Source of the DNA: an uncultured bacterium | Lineage (GTDB): Bacteria > Myxococcota_A > UBA9042 > PHBI01 | DNA length: 51,298 nucleotides | Reading direction: 5' to 3' | Assembly: GCA_938040325.1 (NCBI GenBank) | Contig: CALHXW010000240.1 | Location: 1 to 51,298, forward strand | In this document: in pieces, positions 17,443 to 26,564 of the stretch | How the letters are laid out: each line of letters starts with the position of its first letter | Position numbering within the stretch: position 1 is the stretch's first letter | Notes under the pieces: generated by a model | The model's database searches: none | Told to the model about the DNA's origin: nothing | What the model saw: the letters and a program-made list of their open reading frames with translations, nothing else | Made by a program: the position numbers and the translations under genes

Positions 17443-18866
17443 TACTGGCGGCTCTGGATCTGAGCAAGCAGGTCTGTAAGCAGCTGCTCGATCATCGTGT
17501 CATGCCCGCCCTTGTCGAGCTGTTTGCTCGCCCATAGTGCGATGTCCGCGTCACCGAGCGCGACAACCCCCAGCCCGTCGATGATGCGTCGCTTCAGCGG
17601 TTCTTCCGCACCCAGCCAGCCGATCCGCGTGTCCCCGAGCTCGACCCGCACCGCCTGGCAGATCTCGTCCGCCCCCTCCGCCTCGAAAGCCTTAAGGAGC
17701 CCAGCACGGATCCGCACGTCGCGTGTTGACCGAAGCACCATCGCGGAGACACAGCGCCGAGTGGTTGACCCAGAGCTCACGAACTCGGAGTACACCGAGA
17801 CAACCTTCTCGAGCGTGGAGTCCACCTCCTTGGGGATCTCGTCAGGCGGGACGTCGGCGTGAGACTTGAAGTAGTGCCCGATCGTGTCGCGGATCGCCCA
17901 CGACATCACGGTGAAGTCAGCCTCGACTTCTGAGCGCTCGACCAACGCTGCGAGCGGCTTGAGCACACTGAAGTCTCGAATCCGAGCCAGCGCGACAACC
18001 GCGGAGCGCTGCTCTGCGCTTAACGGCCCATCGAGGTCCTCAAGGACTTCACGAAATACCGGGATGCTCTTGTGATCGCGCAACGTTCCCAGTGCCTTCA
18101 TCAAAGGGGCTCGAAGCGCGCTTGTTTCCGCCCCGCTGCCCTCTTCGATCGCCCGCCTAAGGTCCGGCGCAACGGTCTGGCGCAGCCGAAGTGACGCACG
18201 ATCTTGCCATGACTTGAGCTTGCCGCTGTCGCGCCATGAATCGGACGCTGTGTTGATGTAGGCCCCAAGCCTGCTGAGAGCGCCCAGCGCCTCGGCGCGG
18301 ACCACCTCTGGTTGCCCAGGGTCGCGCCACACGTCATCGGTGACAACCAAGGCGTCCTCGACGTACTGCTCGCGGCGGCGGTCCCCAAGCTCGTTGAGCA
18401 CTTCCAGCTTGTGGGCGGTGTCGTCGCCGCGCAGTGACGTCCGAAGAAAGCCGAAGCGGGAGTACTCGCCAAAGAACCCATCCGTGAGACCCTCAAACGT
18501 CCAGCCGCTGCCTAAAGCGAGCGCGACCAAGATGGCGCTGGCGGGCAGGATGTAGTTCTTCTGCGCTTTGAGCACGCGGAGGTCGTCCTCAAAGTCCGGT
18601 GACTCTACAGCCTCTCCAAGGACGACGCGTCGACGCCACTCGCCGGGAAAGATCTGATCGGCAATCAGGATGGCGGCGAACGTTGCGCCCGCGAGCATCG
18701 TAAACGCAAAGAACGTCATGACGAGGAGATCAAGTCCAGTGGATGTCGACGTGTTGCGCACCCACTCAGTCAGTGGCACCGCCAGTGCGATCCAGACCGC
18801 GAGACAGATCAACGTCGCGACAATGAGCCGCGTCTTGGTCTTGGCGATAAGCCGTATCGGATTCAT
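17442..18866 (-). CDS. Membrane protein with HEAT-like repeats
   Basis: 474 aa, not a family I can name. Three hydrophobic helices are visible near residues 13-35, 45-73 and 104-123. Behind them is a soluble alpha-helical region of about 340 residues with repeated helix pairs of HEAT/PBS-lyase type: VVRAEALGALSRLGAY, LRAPLMKALGTLRDH, SAVVALARIRDFSVLKPLAALV and RRIIDGLGVVALG. The soluble part is probably a protein-interaction platform. The start ATG at 18866 has GAGG at a short distance. It overlaps hutI by one base, making a two-gene operon. Function is unknown; there is no catalytic motif. Confidence 0.7.
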   Translation of the reverse strand: MNPIRLIAKTKTRLIVATLICLAVWIALAVPLTEWVRNTSTSTGLDLLVMTFFAFTMLAGATFAAILIADQIFPGEWRRRVVLGEAVESPDFEDDLRVLKAQKNYILPASAILVALALGSGWTFEGLTDGFFGEYSRFGFLRTSLRGDDTAHKLEVLNELGDRRREQYVEDALVVTDDVWRDPGQPEVVRAEALGALSRLGAYINTASDSWRDSGKLKSWQDRASLRLRQTVAPDLRRAIEEGSGAETSALRAPLMKALGTLRDHKSIPVFREVLEDLDGPLSAEQRSAVVALARIRDFSVLKPLAALVERSEVEADFTVMSWAIRDTIGHYFKSHADVPPDEIPKEVDSTLEKVVSVYSEFVSSGSTTRRCVSAMVLRSTRDVRIRAGLLKAFEAEGADEICQAVRVELGDTRIGWLGAEEPLKRRIIDGLGVVALGDADIALWASKQLDKGGHDTMIEQLLTDLLAQIQSRQ

Positions 18867-19017
18867 TGGACCTCATGTGCGGGCCACGCGTCGTGCGCGA
18901 CGTTCGACCGAAGGACGATGTGCCTCAGCGCACCTTACGTTCCACAACAACCGACACACCTGCACGGCGTCCGCCAAGCCGTCTGCTACGTGAGCAGTCG
19001 CTGGAGATGGCAAGTGC

Positions 19018-19824
19018 CTAGTCGGCGCTCTCGTCGCGATCGGTCTCGGGCGTGGTTGGAAAGAAGAAGCCAACCGACAGCCCAAACATCCAGTTGTGGC
19101 CAAACGATGCCCCAGGAACCGACCCGTCACGTCGCGAGGCAAGCGCACGACTCACGAGGTAGTCGCGAATGTCGAAGCCGATCGAGATCCAGTCTTCTGG
19201 GAAGATCCGCGCCCCGACACCGAACATCGGAGCAATCGACACCGAGTCGTCAATGCGTTCGCTTCCCGACACAAGAGCAACGCCGACACCGAGGTTGATG
19301 TGGACGTCGAACCGGACGAGTGCGTCCGAAAAGAGCATGGCCTTGCCCGCGAAGGGCACAATCTCGACAGCAGCGTTTGCGAGCAGCTGTAGCGAGGACG
19401 TGCTGAGGGCAAAGGGCTGGTCAGGTCGGCTCAGCTCGCTGTTGATCTCATCGGTCAGGCGCGTCGACAGCGCCCCGCCTGCAAAGACATCAACACCAAG
19501 CCCAACCCACGTGCCGAGGTAGTAGCGGTAGCTCAGGCCGGCTAGGAGGTTACGCTCATATTCATCGTTGAGCGTCATGCCGAAAGCAGGCTGCAGAGCG
19601 TGGCGCCCATCATGGAGCTTCACCCCATTGACGACAGGAGGTTTGCCCTCGAGCGCGGGATTCTCAGCGTGAGCGGTCGTCGGCGCGAGCAACGTGCCGG
19701 CCCCTGCAACAACGAGACATAGCGCTCCGGCAAGTCCGGAGAGCCTCTCCGCGGCACGACCAAGTTTAGAACGGCGATTCAACTCACCCGTCATCTTCGT
19801 CACCTTGTTCCGAATGGTCCGCAT
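19018..19824 (-). CDS. Outer-membrane beta-barrel protein, second of a pair
   Basis: 268 aa. A long basic N-region and a hydrophobic stretch form a signal peptide ending at TTAHAEN (about residue 54). The mature part is made of amphipathic strands (YERNLLAGLSYRYYLGTWVGLGVDVF, FDVHINLGVGVALVSGS, DWISIGFDIRDYLV) and ends with GLSVGFFFPTTPETD, typical of small myxobacterial outer-membrane barrel proteins of the OMP_b-brl type. The start ATG overlaps the stop of the upstream paralogue-like gene (TGATG), which supports it over an internal ATG at 19794. The two barrels share the W(M/I)xxxFxxRD strand near their ends, suggesting duplication. Transported cargo or role is unknown. Confidence 0.82.
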   Translation of the reverse strand: MRTIRNKVTKMTGELNRRSKLGRAAERLSGLAGALCLVVAGAGTLLAPTTAHAENPALEGKPPVVNGVKLHDGRHALQPAFGMTLNDEYERNLLAGLSYRYYLGTWVGLGVDVFAGGALSTRLTDEINSELSRPDQPFALSTSSLQLLANAAVEIVPFAGKAMLFSDALVRFDVHINLGVGVALVSGSERIDDSVSIAPMFGVGARIFPEDWISIGFDIRDYLVSRALASRRDGSVPGASFGHNWMFGLSVGFFFPTTPETDRDESAD

Positions 19825-20570
19825 CAGCGTGGCAACGAGTAGTCGAAGCCAAACGGAAGGAAGAACGTCAGGCCAGCCTGGCCGACGATGTTGTTGACGA
19901 GCTCCGAACCTGCGTTGAAGTCCTCGACGAAGATTTGGTCGCGAACCTCAAAGCTTAGCGTCATCCACTCGGTCAGGAAGAAGCGCATGCCGGCTCCCAC
20001 CATGCCTGTCGGCTTGAGCCCATCGCCTCGGGTCGTGTCCGTCACGCCGCCCCCGATCGACAGGTACAGGTCGAAGTACACGAGGCCGTCGTTGAACACG
20101 GCGAACTTGCCCTCGAGCGGCACGAACGACACGTCGCCGCCGGCGTACCATTGAATCTGTGACCGCTCCGGGAAGAGCTCGAAGTTGTCGACGACTTCGT
20201 CAAACAGAGCCGAGCGGTCCGAGAAGTAGTGGCCGTACGTTGCTCCGATCGAGATCCACTCGCTGATGTGGAACCTTCCACCAGCCGTCGCCAGCGTGTG
20301 TCGATACATTGTGTCAGCTGAGGCGATCCCTCCGCCGACAAAGAGCTCGAATCGCATCGACTTCAAGATCGGGCGCTGCTGGATGACACGCACGGCTGCG
20401 TCATCATCGAGCGATGCCGAGGCCTCCTCAGCAGGCGCCGCGTCAGCGGCAGCGTCACCAGCTGTCGCTGCATCTGCAGGTTCGCCTGCCCAAGCTGCGG
20501 GCGCTCCGAAGAGCCCGCAGAGCGAGAGCCCGGCGAAGAGTGTCGTCATCCGGCGCGACAACAGTTTCAT
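19824..20570 (-). CDS. Outer-membrane beta-barrel protein, first of a pair
   Basis: 248 aa from the ATG at 20570. A signal peptide ends near PAAWAGEP, followed by an Ala/Asp/Glu-rich linker (about residues 30-60). Then come beta strands: MRFELFVGGGIASADTMYRHT, HISEWISIGATYGHYFSD, VYFDLYLSIGGGV, MRFFLTEWMTLSFEVRDQIF and VGQAGLTFFLPFGF. Together they form an 8-12 stranded outer-membrane barrel of the myxobacterial type. Both genes of the pair share this layout, so they may form a complex. The start is uncertain: a GAGGTGG lies 6 nt before an in-frame TTG at 20576, and 12 nt before the ATG. The next gene overlaps its stop by one base. Confidence 0.82.
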   Translation of the reverse strand: MKLLSRRMTTLFAGLSLCGLFGAPAAWAGEPADAATAGDAAADAAPAEEASASLDDDAAVRVIQQRPILKSMRFELFVGGGIASADTMYRHTLATAGGRFHISEWISIGATYGHYFSDRSALFDEVVDNFELFPERSQIQWYAGGDVSFVPLEGKFAVFNDGLVYFDLYLSIGGGVTDTTRGDGLKPTGMVGAGMRFFLTEWMTLSFEVRDQIFVEDFNAGSELVNNIVGQAGLTFFLPFGFDYSLPR

Positions 20571-20793
20571 TCGCAAACCGTCCACCTCGTTAGCGGCCAA
20601 GAACCGGCCCGACCATAGCCCGCAGTTGTAGGTGGGTCAACCGGTCAAGACTCGCATGTGAGCGGCTTCGATACCGTCTCCGAGACCTGCTGTTGACCCG
20701 CGGTGAGTCGTTGCATTCGTGTACAGAAGGCGCACGTGACCGGTCGCCTGTCAGCGGAAGCCCCCGGTGCGTCTGCAGCGTCACGTCATCGCT

Positions 20794-20817
20794 GTTCGGA
20801 CGTTCGGACGTTCGGAC
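20794..20817. repeat. Three tandem copies of an 8-bp repeat
   Basis: GTTCGGAC occurs three times without gaps (20794-20801, 20802-20809, 20810-20817). It lies in the 322-bp gap between ftsY and the barrel pair, 224 bp before the first barrel's ATG. The rest of that gap (20571-20892) shows no gene and no terminator. The repeat may be chance, or a binding site for a regulator of the barrel operon. Confidence 0.7.
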
Positions 20818-20892
20818 CCGGCCAGAGGCCTTTTGAGCGCGGTGCATTTGGCTCATCCGGCATCGGATGCTCACCAGGAGCACAGGCACACG

Positions 20893-22248
20893 CTACGAGG
20901 CGAACAGGGCCTCGACGAACTCCGCGCCGTCAAAGTCCTTGAGGTCCGCCACGCGCTCGCCGATCCCAATGTAGCGGATCGGAATGTGGAGCGCGTCGCA
21001 CACGCCGAGCACGACACCACCTTTGGCGGTGCCATCGAGCTTCGTCAGAATGATCCCGGTGACGTCCGTCGCCTCGTTGAACATCGTGGCTTGCTGGATT
21101 GCGTTTTGCCCCGTGGTCGCATCGAGCACCATCAGCACCTCATGAGGCGCACCGTCGATGGCTCGGCCCATCACGCGCCGCACCTTCTTGAGCTCCTCCA
21201 TCAGGTTTTTCTGAGTGTGCAGGCGGCCAGCCGTATCGACCAAGACGATGTCCGCCTTCTCAACAACGGCTGACTCCACCCCATCGAAGACCACCGACGC
21301 GGGGTCCGCCCCTTCTTTGCCGCGCACCGTCTTGGCGCCAACCCTGCGGCCCCAGTGCTCAAGCTGCTCTGCGGCGGCGGCCCGGAAGGTATCACCGGCG
21401 ACGAGCTGGACGGTGTGGCCTTCGTTAACAAAGCGATGGGCGAGCTTTCCGATGCTGGTCGTCTTGCCGGTGCCGTTGACGCCGAGAACCATGATCACCT
21501 TCGGCTCGCCCTCCTTCGGAAGCGTGCCACGCGTGTCCGTCGCGCCATCGAGGATCGCCCGTGCCTCACTCCGCAGGGTCTTCCAGACTTCCTTCGGATC
21601 CGAAAGCGACTTGGCGTCGACGGCCTCGCGCACCGAGTTCAAGAGCCGGTCCGCCGTCTTGACGCCGATATCGGCTGTGAAGAGCACCTCCTCGATCTCA
21701 TCGATGAGGCTGTCGTCGATCGTCTTTTTCGACGCAAACAGGCTGCCGAGTCGGGCGATGAAGCCTTCTTTGCGCGTCTTGCCTAGGCCGTCGCGGACCG
21801 TTCGCACTGGCTCCGGTTTCGGCGTGGGCTCAGGACGTGGCGCAGGCTCTGCTGGTGCGACCTTGGCGACCTCCGCGTCGACCTTGGCGACCTCCGCGTC
21901 GGCCTTGGCGACCTCCGCCTTGACCTCGGGTTTGTCGGCAGCCTCCACCGGCGGCTTTGCGACAGCTTCCGGCGCCTCAGCCACGCGTTCATCGGCCGCG
22001 ACGGCGCTCGCAGTCGCGGCGCCGACAGTCGCGACCGCCCCTTTCGCCGCATCGCTGACCGAGGAGGACGTGCTCACCTCAACGGGTGGCGCCGCAAGCG
22101 CTTCGGTCGGCTTCTGTTCTGGACGCTCGGCGTCGGTGGTGGTCGTTGCGCCGCGGCGCATCCACCACAAGACCAGCAGCAGCACGACCACCGCGCCTGC
22201 AATGCCAAGGATCATTCCGGTGTTGTCTGCAAACAAGAACCCAGTCAT
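20893..22248 (-). CDS. ftsY: Signal recognition particle receptor FtsY, membrane-anchored form
   Basis: 451 aa. FtsY is the SRP receptor GTPase that docks ribosome-nascent chains at the inner membrane. The C-terminal 300 residues are the NG domain: G1 GVNGTGKTT, DTFRAAAAEQL, DTAGRLHTQ, TKLDGTAKGG and GIGERVADLKDF. The N-terminus has a real transmembrane helix at residues 10-30 (GMILGIAGAVVVLLLVLWW), unlike E. coli FtsY, then a disordered Ala/Pro/Glu/Lys linker of about 120 residues with three EVAK repeats. The ATG at 22248 has GAGG four bases upstream and begins just before the helix. It is separated from and divergent to the plus-strand MoxR cluster, and appears monocistronic. Confidence 0.96.
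   Translation of the reverse strand: MTGFLFADNTGMILGIAGAVVVLLLVLWWMRRGATTTTDAERPEQKPTEALAAPPVEVSTSSSVSDAAKGAVATVGAATASAVAADERVAEAPEAVAKPPVEAADKPEVKAEVAKADAEVAKVDAEVAKVAPAEPAPRPEPTPKPEPVRTVRDGLGKTRKEGFIARLGSLFASKKTIDDSLIDEIEEVLFTADIGVKTADRLLNSVREAVDAKSLSDPKEVWKTLRSEARAILDGATDTRGTLPKEGEPKVIMVLGVNGTGKTTSIGKLAHRFVNEGHTVQLVAGDTFRAAAAEQLEHWGRRVGAKTVRGKEGADPASVVFDGVESAVVEKADIVLVDTAGRLHTQKNLMEELKKVRRVMGRAIDGAPHEVLMVLDATTGQNAIQQATMFNEATDVTGIILTKLDGTAKGGVVLGVCDALHIPIRYIGIGERVADLKDFDGAEFVEALFAS
21861..21923 (-). repeat. 21-bp tandem repeat inside the ftsY linker
   Basis: Three near-perfect 21-bp units with starts at 21861, 21882 and 21903. They encode EVAKADA, EVAKVDA and EVAKVAP in the acidic linker between the membrane helix and the NG domain. 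Copy number could vary between strains. Confidence 0.9.
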
Positions 22249-22298
22249 CGTTACCTCGCAGGCGATTCGGCGCGGGACCATAGCAGCGAGGTGCAGCT

Positions 22299-24155
22299 TT
22301 GACCACGGAGCCTTGGCCGGGCACCATCCGGATGAAGCGTCGCGTCCGACGCGTTACGCTCTGTCTCGGCGCGCAGCGCCAGCGGCGCACCCGCAACCTT
22401 AAAGAAGGACTCTCTCTGCCGCCCTGCCCTCACCGCTGTCTCGTGGCCCTGGTTCTGCCAATGTTGGCGGTGTCGCTTGTGGCTTCCAGTGCGCAAGCAG
22501 TGCCGCTTCAGGTGCGCGCTCGTACCACGGTGAGTCTTGCGCTGGAGCGCGGTCCGGGCGGTGCGACACTCGTCGGCAAGCTGGTCGACGACCGCGGGGA
22601 TCCGATCGCAAGCGAGTCCGTCAGCGTTCACATCGATGGCGTGGTGAGCCGGTCCGTCGTCTCTGCGGCCGACGGAAGCTTCCGTCTCGCGCTCGACAAC
22701 GATGTGATCGAGCGCGCAACGGCGATGCATGGCGCGTCGATCCCGTTTCGCGCTGGTTTCGACGGCGACCGGCGCTTCGGTCGTGCGCAGCACCGCGGCG
22801 TCGTCGACGTGGCCAAGCGGCCCTCCACCATGACGATGAAGGTCGCGCCACAACGTATGCCCTTGTTCGCCGGCAAAGTGCGGGTCGCGATCGAGCTGCA
22901 ATCCGGCTCAACAGCCCTCGCGAATCGCCCCGTCAGCGTCCGGGTCGGGGATGGGCGTGAGCTTGTTGTCACCACCGACAGCTACGGGAGCGCAGCATTT
23001 CTTGTTCACGACGGCGTGTTCGGCTCTGCCGGACGTTACACCGTCGAAGCGCGCTTTCTCGGCGATGCCCTTCACGGCCCGGCCATCGCCAGCTCTCACT
23101 TCACCGTGACTCAGCCAACGCGCATCACGTTGCGGGTCGGACGCGAAGGCAGCGAACGTGAAGGGCGCTATCGCTTCAGCGGTCGCCTGTCGGACTTGGA
23201 GGGACCGGTCAGCGGCGCAACCGTCGCGGTCCTTGTGCGGTCAGCCGATGGCGAAGAGGAGCGCGTGTTGCGGCTTGCAAGGACGGACGACCGCGGGGTC
23301 TTCCTAGCGGCAATTCCAGGGCAGGAGCTCTTCGGCGAGCACCGAGGCGATCTCATGATGAGGGCCGTCTACTCGCCAACAGATGACGTCACGGGGGGCG
23401 CCATCTCACGGCCGGTCAGCGTGCGTGGACGCGGTGCAGCAGGCGTTCCTGTGAGCTACTACCTCATCGCGTTGGCCTGGCTTGTTGCGCTAGCTGGCGT
23501 TGTCCAGCTCGTCCGGCGCGGGGTGCTTGCCCAGTGGTGGGCAGGCCTACGTGGCCGATGGAGCCCCAAGAAAGCCAAGCCGCCGGTCGAGAGCGAAGCG
23601 GCCCTACCCTTCATCACGCCTCCAGCGGCGAAACCTGGCCCGAAGGCGCGGCCCAATGCTGTCTCTGGTGTGGTGGTGGATGGCCACAGCCGGAGCCCGC
23701 TTGAGGGAGTCGCGATCACACTGACGTCTGCGACGGAACTACTCACGGTGCGAACGGACGCTGACGGTCGTTTGGAGGTCGCAGAGTTGGCGCCTGGGGT
23801 ATGGCAGCTCACCATGTCCCTGAAAGGCTACACATCTCGCTCCACCGAAGTGTCGGTGCCGCACGGCGGGCAGCTGGACGGCGCACGCTTCGCCCTTGTG
23901 GCAATACGTCGCGCAGTTCGAGATATCTACTCGGATGCTCTTGAGAGCTTCGAGGGCGCACTGGAGTGGGGGCGGACCACGCCGCGCGAAGCTTTTGAGC
24001 TGGCCCAGGTGCCCACGAACGAACGCGGCAGAGCGCTCGGTGAGCTGCGGCATGTGGTGGAGCAAGCGTGGTATGGCGGTGAGACGCCAGAACCGGCCGA
24101 CGAGCTTCGCGCACGCCAGCTCGCGGCAAAGGTTCGCTCGGAGGTGACGCGATGA
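22299..24155 (+). CDS. Membrane protein: Ig-like domains, TM, CarboxypepD_reg-like and DUF4129-like C-terminus
   Basis: 618 aa from a TTG at 22299 with GAGG upstream; an ATG at 22332 gives 607 aa and an equally good signal peptide (LVALVLPMLAVSLVASSAQA). Residues 70-380 are extracytoplasmic beta-sandwich repeats of big/Ig-like type (GGATLVGKLVDDRGDPI, STALANRPVSVRVGDG, LSDLEGPVSGATVAVLV). One transmembrane helix lies at about 385-405. Beyond it is a CarboxypepD_reg-like unit (SGVVVDGHSRSPLEGVAITL) and a helical tail (RTTPREAFELAQ ... VEQAWYGGETPEPADELRA) matching the TPRE...YGG pattern of DUF4129. This is the usual companion of MoxR-DUF58 clusters. It overlaps the DUF4350 gene by four bases (ATGA). 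The DUF4129 match is by pattern only. Confidence 0.75.
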   Translation: MTTEPWPGTIRMKRRVRRVTLCLGAQRQRRTRNLKEGLSLPPCPHRCLVALVLPMLAVSLVASSAQAVPLQVRARTTVSLALERGPGGATLVGKLVDDRGDPIASESVSVHIDGVVSRSVVSAADGSFRLALDNDVIERATAMHGASIPFRAGFDGDRRFGRAQHRGVVDVAKRPSTMTMKVAPQRMPLFAGKVRVAIELQSGSTALANRPVSVRVGDGRELVVTTDSYGSAAFLVHDGVFGSAGRYTVEARFLGDALHGPAIASSHFTVTQPTRITLRVGREGSEREGRYRFSGRLSDLEGPVSGATVAVLVRSADGEEERVLRLARTDDRGVFLAAIPGQELFGEHRGDLMMRAVYSPTDDVTGGAISRPVSVRGRGAAGVPVSYYLIALAWLVALAGVVQLVRRGVLAQWWAGLRGRWSPKKAKPPVESEAALPFITPPAAKPGPKARPNAVSGVVVDGHSRSPLEGVAITLTSATELLTVRTDADGRLEVAELAPGVWQLTMSLKGYTSRSTEVSVPHGGQLDGARFALVAIRRAVRDIYSDALESFEGALEWGRTTPREAFELAQVPTNERGRALGELRHVVEQAWYGGETPEPADELRARQLAAKVRSEVTR

Positions 24156-25423
24156 GCGGGCGCTGCTCGGCTTTCATGGCGGCGTTTGCAGCGCTTGCTG
24201 TCGCCCACGGGCATGGCTCTGTGCTGGCTAGCGACTACGACTTCGCGAACAAAGGCTGGAACGGCCTGTCCTACCTCATCGAGACCGCGAAAGAGGCGAA
24301 GGTCGAAGTCGATACCGACCAAGTCCTCGATCTCACGACCCTGACCCCCGACGAAGTCTTGCTGTGGGTCTACCCGCCCACAGGCTTGCCTGTGGAGGAA
24401 CTCCTTGGGTTCGTGCGTGAAGGTGGCCGATTGATCATCGCAGACGATGTCGGCGGTGGCGGTGAGTTGCTTGCGGCGATTGGCGTCGAGCGCTCGAGTC
24501 GTGCACCGGCAAGACACCTGACCTGGTTTGGGGGCGTCAACGGGTTTCCGGTGGTCGACGCTCAAGGCGACCACTTCCTGTTCTTCAACGTTGACCGAGT
24601 GATCGCCAACCACGCGTCGACGCTTAGCGGTGAGGGCACCCCAATCGCGAGCTTCGATGAGGGTGGGCACTTGGCCGTCGAGCGCCGTTGGGGTGCGGGA
24701 GCGGTGCTTGCCGTGGCCGACAGCTCAATGCTCATCAACGAGATGCTCACACAGTTCTATGGCAACAAGCAGTTCGCAGCCAACCTCACGCGCGTGTACT
24801 GCACCTCTGAACCGTGTCGCATCCGAATTCTCGGCACTGACGCGGTTGCCCGAGGCGAGTACCGGCGTGGGCAGCAGCCCACGGGGGCGATGCCGCAGAC
24901 GATCCGGCGCGCCGCATCGGGTGTCAACGACATGCTCGACGCCACGTCCAACGCCCTGCAAACGCCGGAGGGGCGTGCTGTCATCTTCGGGTTGTTGAGC
25001 ATCATCGCGCTCGTCATTGCGGGTCGAGCGCTGTCCCGCGGTCGCGTCCCGCCGGATGCGCCACACCGTGCCAACGGTGGGGAGCTGCCGCCGCAAGTTG
25101 AGGTGGCTGCGGGACTGGCGACGGTTCGCGGCGAGGCCGACTTTTTCGGGCTCGCGAGAACACTTGCCGACCAAGCAACCATGCTCCTTGAGCGCCCCGA
25201 AGTGATTCGCGCGATCGCCTCCGAACACGACCTGCCAGATGCCGGACAGGTGCGGGCGTCGCTTGTGCGAGGGGCCGCGACGCGTATTCGAAGTGATCTC
25301 GTCGCGCTACGCGGCCGTCAGGCCCCTGTCGTTTCAGCCGAGCAGTTCAGTCGCCTCTACGACGATGTGAAGACTCTGGAGCGTGCACTTCCTACCCCTG
25401 GCAGGAGTCGCCAGCCACGATGA
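24152..25423 (+). CDS. DUF4350-type membrane protein
   Basis: 423 aa. A signal-like N-terminus is followed by an extracytoplasmic region of about 210 residues with the DUF4350 (GATase-like) style: NKGWNGLSYLIETAKEAKVEVD, DEVLLWVYPPTGLPVEELLGFVREGGRLIIADDVGGGGELL and GAGAVLAVADSSMLINEMLTQFYGNKQFAANL. One transmembrane helix (VIFGLLSIIALVIAGRAL, about residues 275-295) leads to a helical cytoplasmic part that starts with charged sequence (GEADFFGLARTLADQATMLL). DUF4350 proteins usually sit beside moxR and DUF58 genes; their role is unknown. It overlaps the preceding gene by four bases. The gap to moxR contains a 20-bp perfect palindrome. Confidence 0.8.
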   Translation: MSGRCSAFMAAFAALAVAHGHGSVLASDYDFANKGWNGLSYLIETAKEAKVEVDTDQVLDLTTLTPDEVLLWVYPPTGLPVEELLGFVREGGRLIIADDVGGGGELLAAIGVERSSRAPARHLTWFGGVNGFPVVDAQGDHFLFFNVDRVIANHASTLSGEGTPIASFDEGGHLAVERRWGAGAVLAVADSSMLINEMLTQFYGNKQFAANLTRVYCTSEPCRIRILGTDAVARGEYRRGQQPTGAMPQTIRRAASGVNDMLDATSNALQTPEGRAVIFGLLSIIALVIAGRALSRGRVPPDAPHRANGGELPPQVEVAAGLATVRGEADFFGLARTLADQATMLLERPEVIRAIASEHDLPDAGQVRASLVRGAATRIRSDLVALRGRQAPVVSAEQFSRLYDDVKTLERALPTPGRSRQPR

Positions 25424-25442
25424 GCGCTTGTGAGGATCGCGT

Positions 25443-25462
25443 ACGCGACGTTAACGTCGCGT
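25443..25462. promoter_or_regulatory. 20-bp perfect palindrome before moxR
   Basis: ACGCGACGTTAACGTCGCGT is its own exact reverse complement. It lies between the stop codon of the DUF4350 gene (25423) and the ribosome site of moxR, 43 bp before its ATG. As RNA it would make an 8-bp GC-rich stem with a UUAA loop, without a U-run. It could be an operator for a moxR promoter or an mRNA processing or stabilising hairpin. Confidence 0.75.
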
Positions 25463-25505
25463 CTCTGTGGGCGCCGACTGCCCGGAACACAGGAGGGCCG
25501 AGCCA

Positions 25506-26468
25506 ATGACGGTTGAAGTCTATGCTGATGAACGAACGCGGGCTTCTGCCGTGCGCCAGCGCCTGGTTCAGGAGATTCGCAAGGTCTACATCGGCAACAC
25601 AGAGACCGTTGACCTGCTTCTCATCGCGCTTTTGGCGCGAGGGCATGTGCTCTTGGAGGGGGTGCCCGGCATCGCCAAGACCACCCTGATCAAGACGTTT
25701 GCTCAGACCGTCGGTCTGTCGTTCTCTCGGATCCAGTTCACGCCCGACCTACTGCCAGCTGACATCACTGGCACCTATGTCCTCAACCTGCGGTCCAACG
25801 AGTTCACGCTGCGGCGGGGACCGATCTTTGCCAACGTCGTTCTCGGCGACGAGATCAACCGCGCGCCCGCAAAGACGCAGAGCGCATTGTTGGAGGCAAT
25901 GCAGGAGAGCCAAGTCACCATCGAGGGGGACACGCAGGAGCTTCCACAACCCTTTATCGTGTTGGCGACCCAGAACCCGGTCGAGCAAGAAGGCGTCTAC
26001 GTCCTACCCGAAGCCCAAGTGGACCGGTTTCTGTTCAAGATCGTGCTGGGCTACCCGACCTTTGAGCAAGAACGGCAGGTCCTTGGGACCTACAACACCC
26101 CGCTGCCAGATGTGTCCGAGGTTCTCGATGCCGACGACATCAAGCGGCTCAGCGCGGCCGCCGAGATGACGTACATTGCACCGCCCATCATGGACTACAT
26201 CGTGCGCCTCGTGCAGCACACACGGTCGCACGGGGCGGTCCTCCTAGGTGCGAGTCCACGCGCCTCGCTCGCGCTGATGCGGTGCGCGAAGGTCTGTGCA
26301 TTCATCGCGGGGCGTGACCACGTGCTGCCAGACGATGTTCGCTCACTCGTCGTCGCTGTCCTCAATCACCGCATCATCCTCACGCCCGAAGCCGAGCTCG
26401 ACCAGCTCGGCGTCATCGACGTGATCAACGAGTGCTTGGCGGCAGTGCCGTACAGCCACGAGGCGTGA
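25506..26468 (+). CDS. MoxR-family AAA+ ATPase
   Basis: 320 aa, cytoplasmic. MoxR ATPases act as chaperones that mature or assemble partner complexes, usually with von Willebrand A-type proteins encoded next door. Walker A is GVPGIAKT (52-59), Walker B with following residues [10 protein letters not shown] (111-120), and sensor/arginine-finger segments [24 protein letters not shown] and [12 protein letters not shown] are all in their usual order. Length matches the family. The ATG at 25506 has AGGAGGG at good distance; an upstream in-frame start would add 13 poorly supported residues. It is followed by a DUF58 gene after 96 bp, its expected partner. Regulation may involve the palindrome upstream. 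Confidence 0.95.
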   Translation: MTVEVYADERTRASAVRQRLVQEIRKVYIGNTETVDLLLIALLARGHVLLEGVPGIAKTTLIKTFAQTVGLSFSRIQFTPDLLPADITGTYVLNLRSNEFTLRRGPIFANVVLGDEINRAPAKTQSALLEAMQESQVTIEGDTQELPQPFIVLATQNPVEQEGVYVLPEAQVDRFLFKIVLGYPTFEQERQVLGTYNTPLPDVSEVLDADDIKRLSAAAEMTYIAPPIMDYIVRLVQHTRSHGAVLLGASPRASLALMRCAKVCAFIAGRDHVLPDDVRSLVVAVLNHRIILTPEAELDQLGVIDVINECLAAVPYSHEA

Positions 26469-26564
26469 GCGTCAGCGGGTCAAATGCGCGGCGCAGCCCG
26501 GCGAGGTCATCATGTTTTGGCTGCGACAACCGCTGCGCGTCGCCTTATGCAACGGCGGTGAGAC

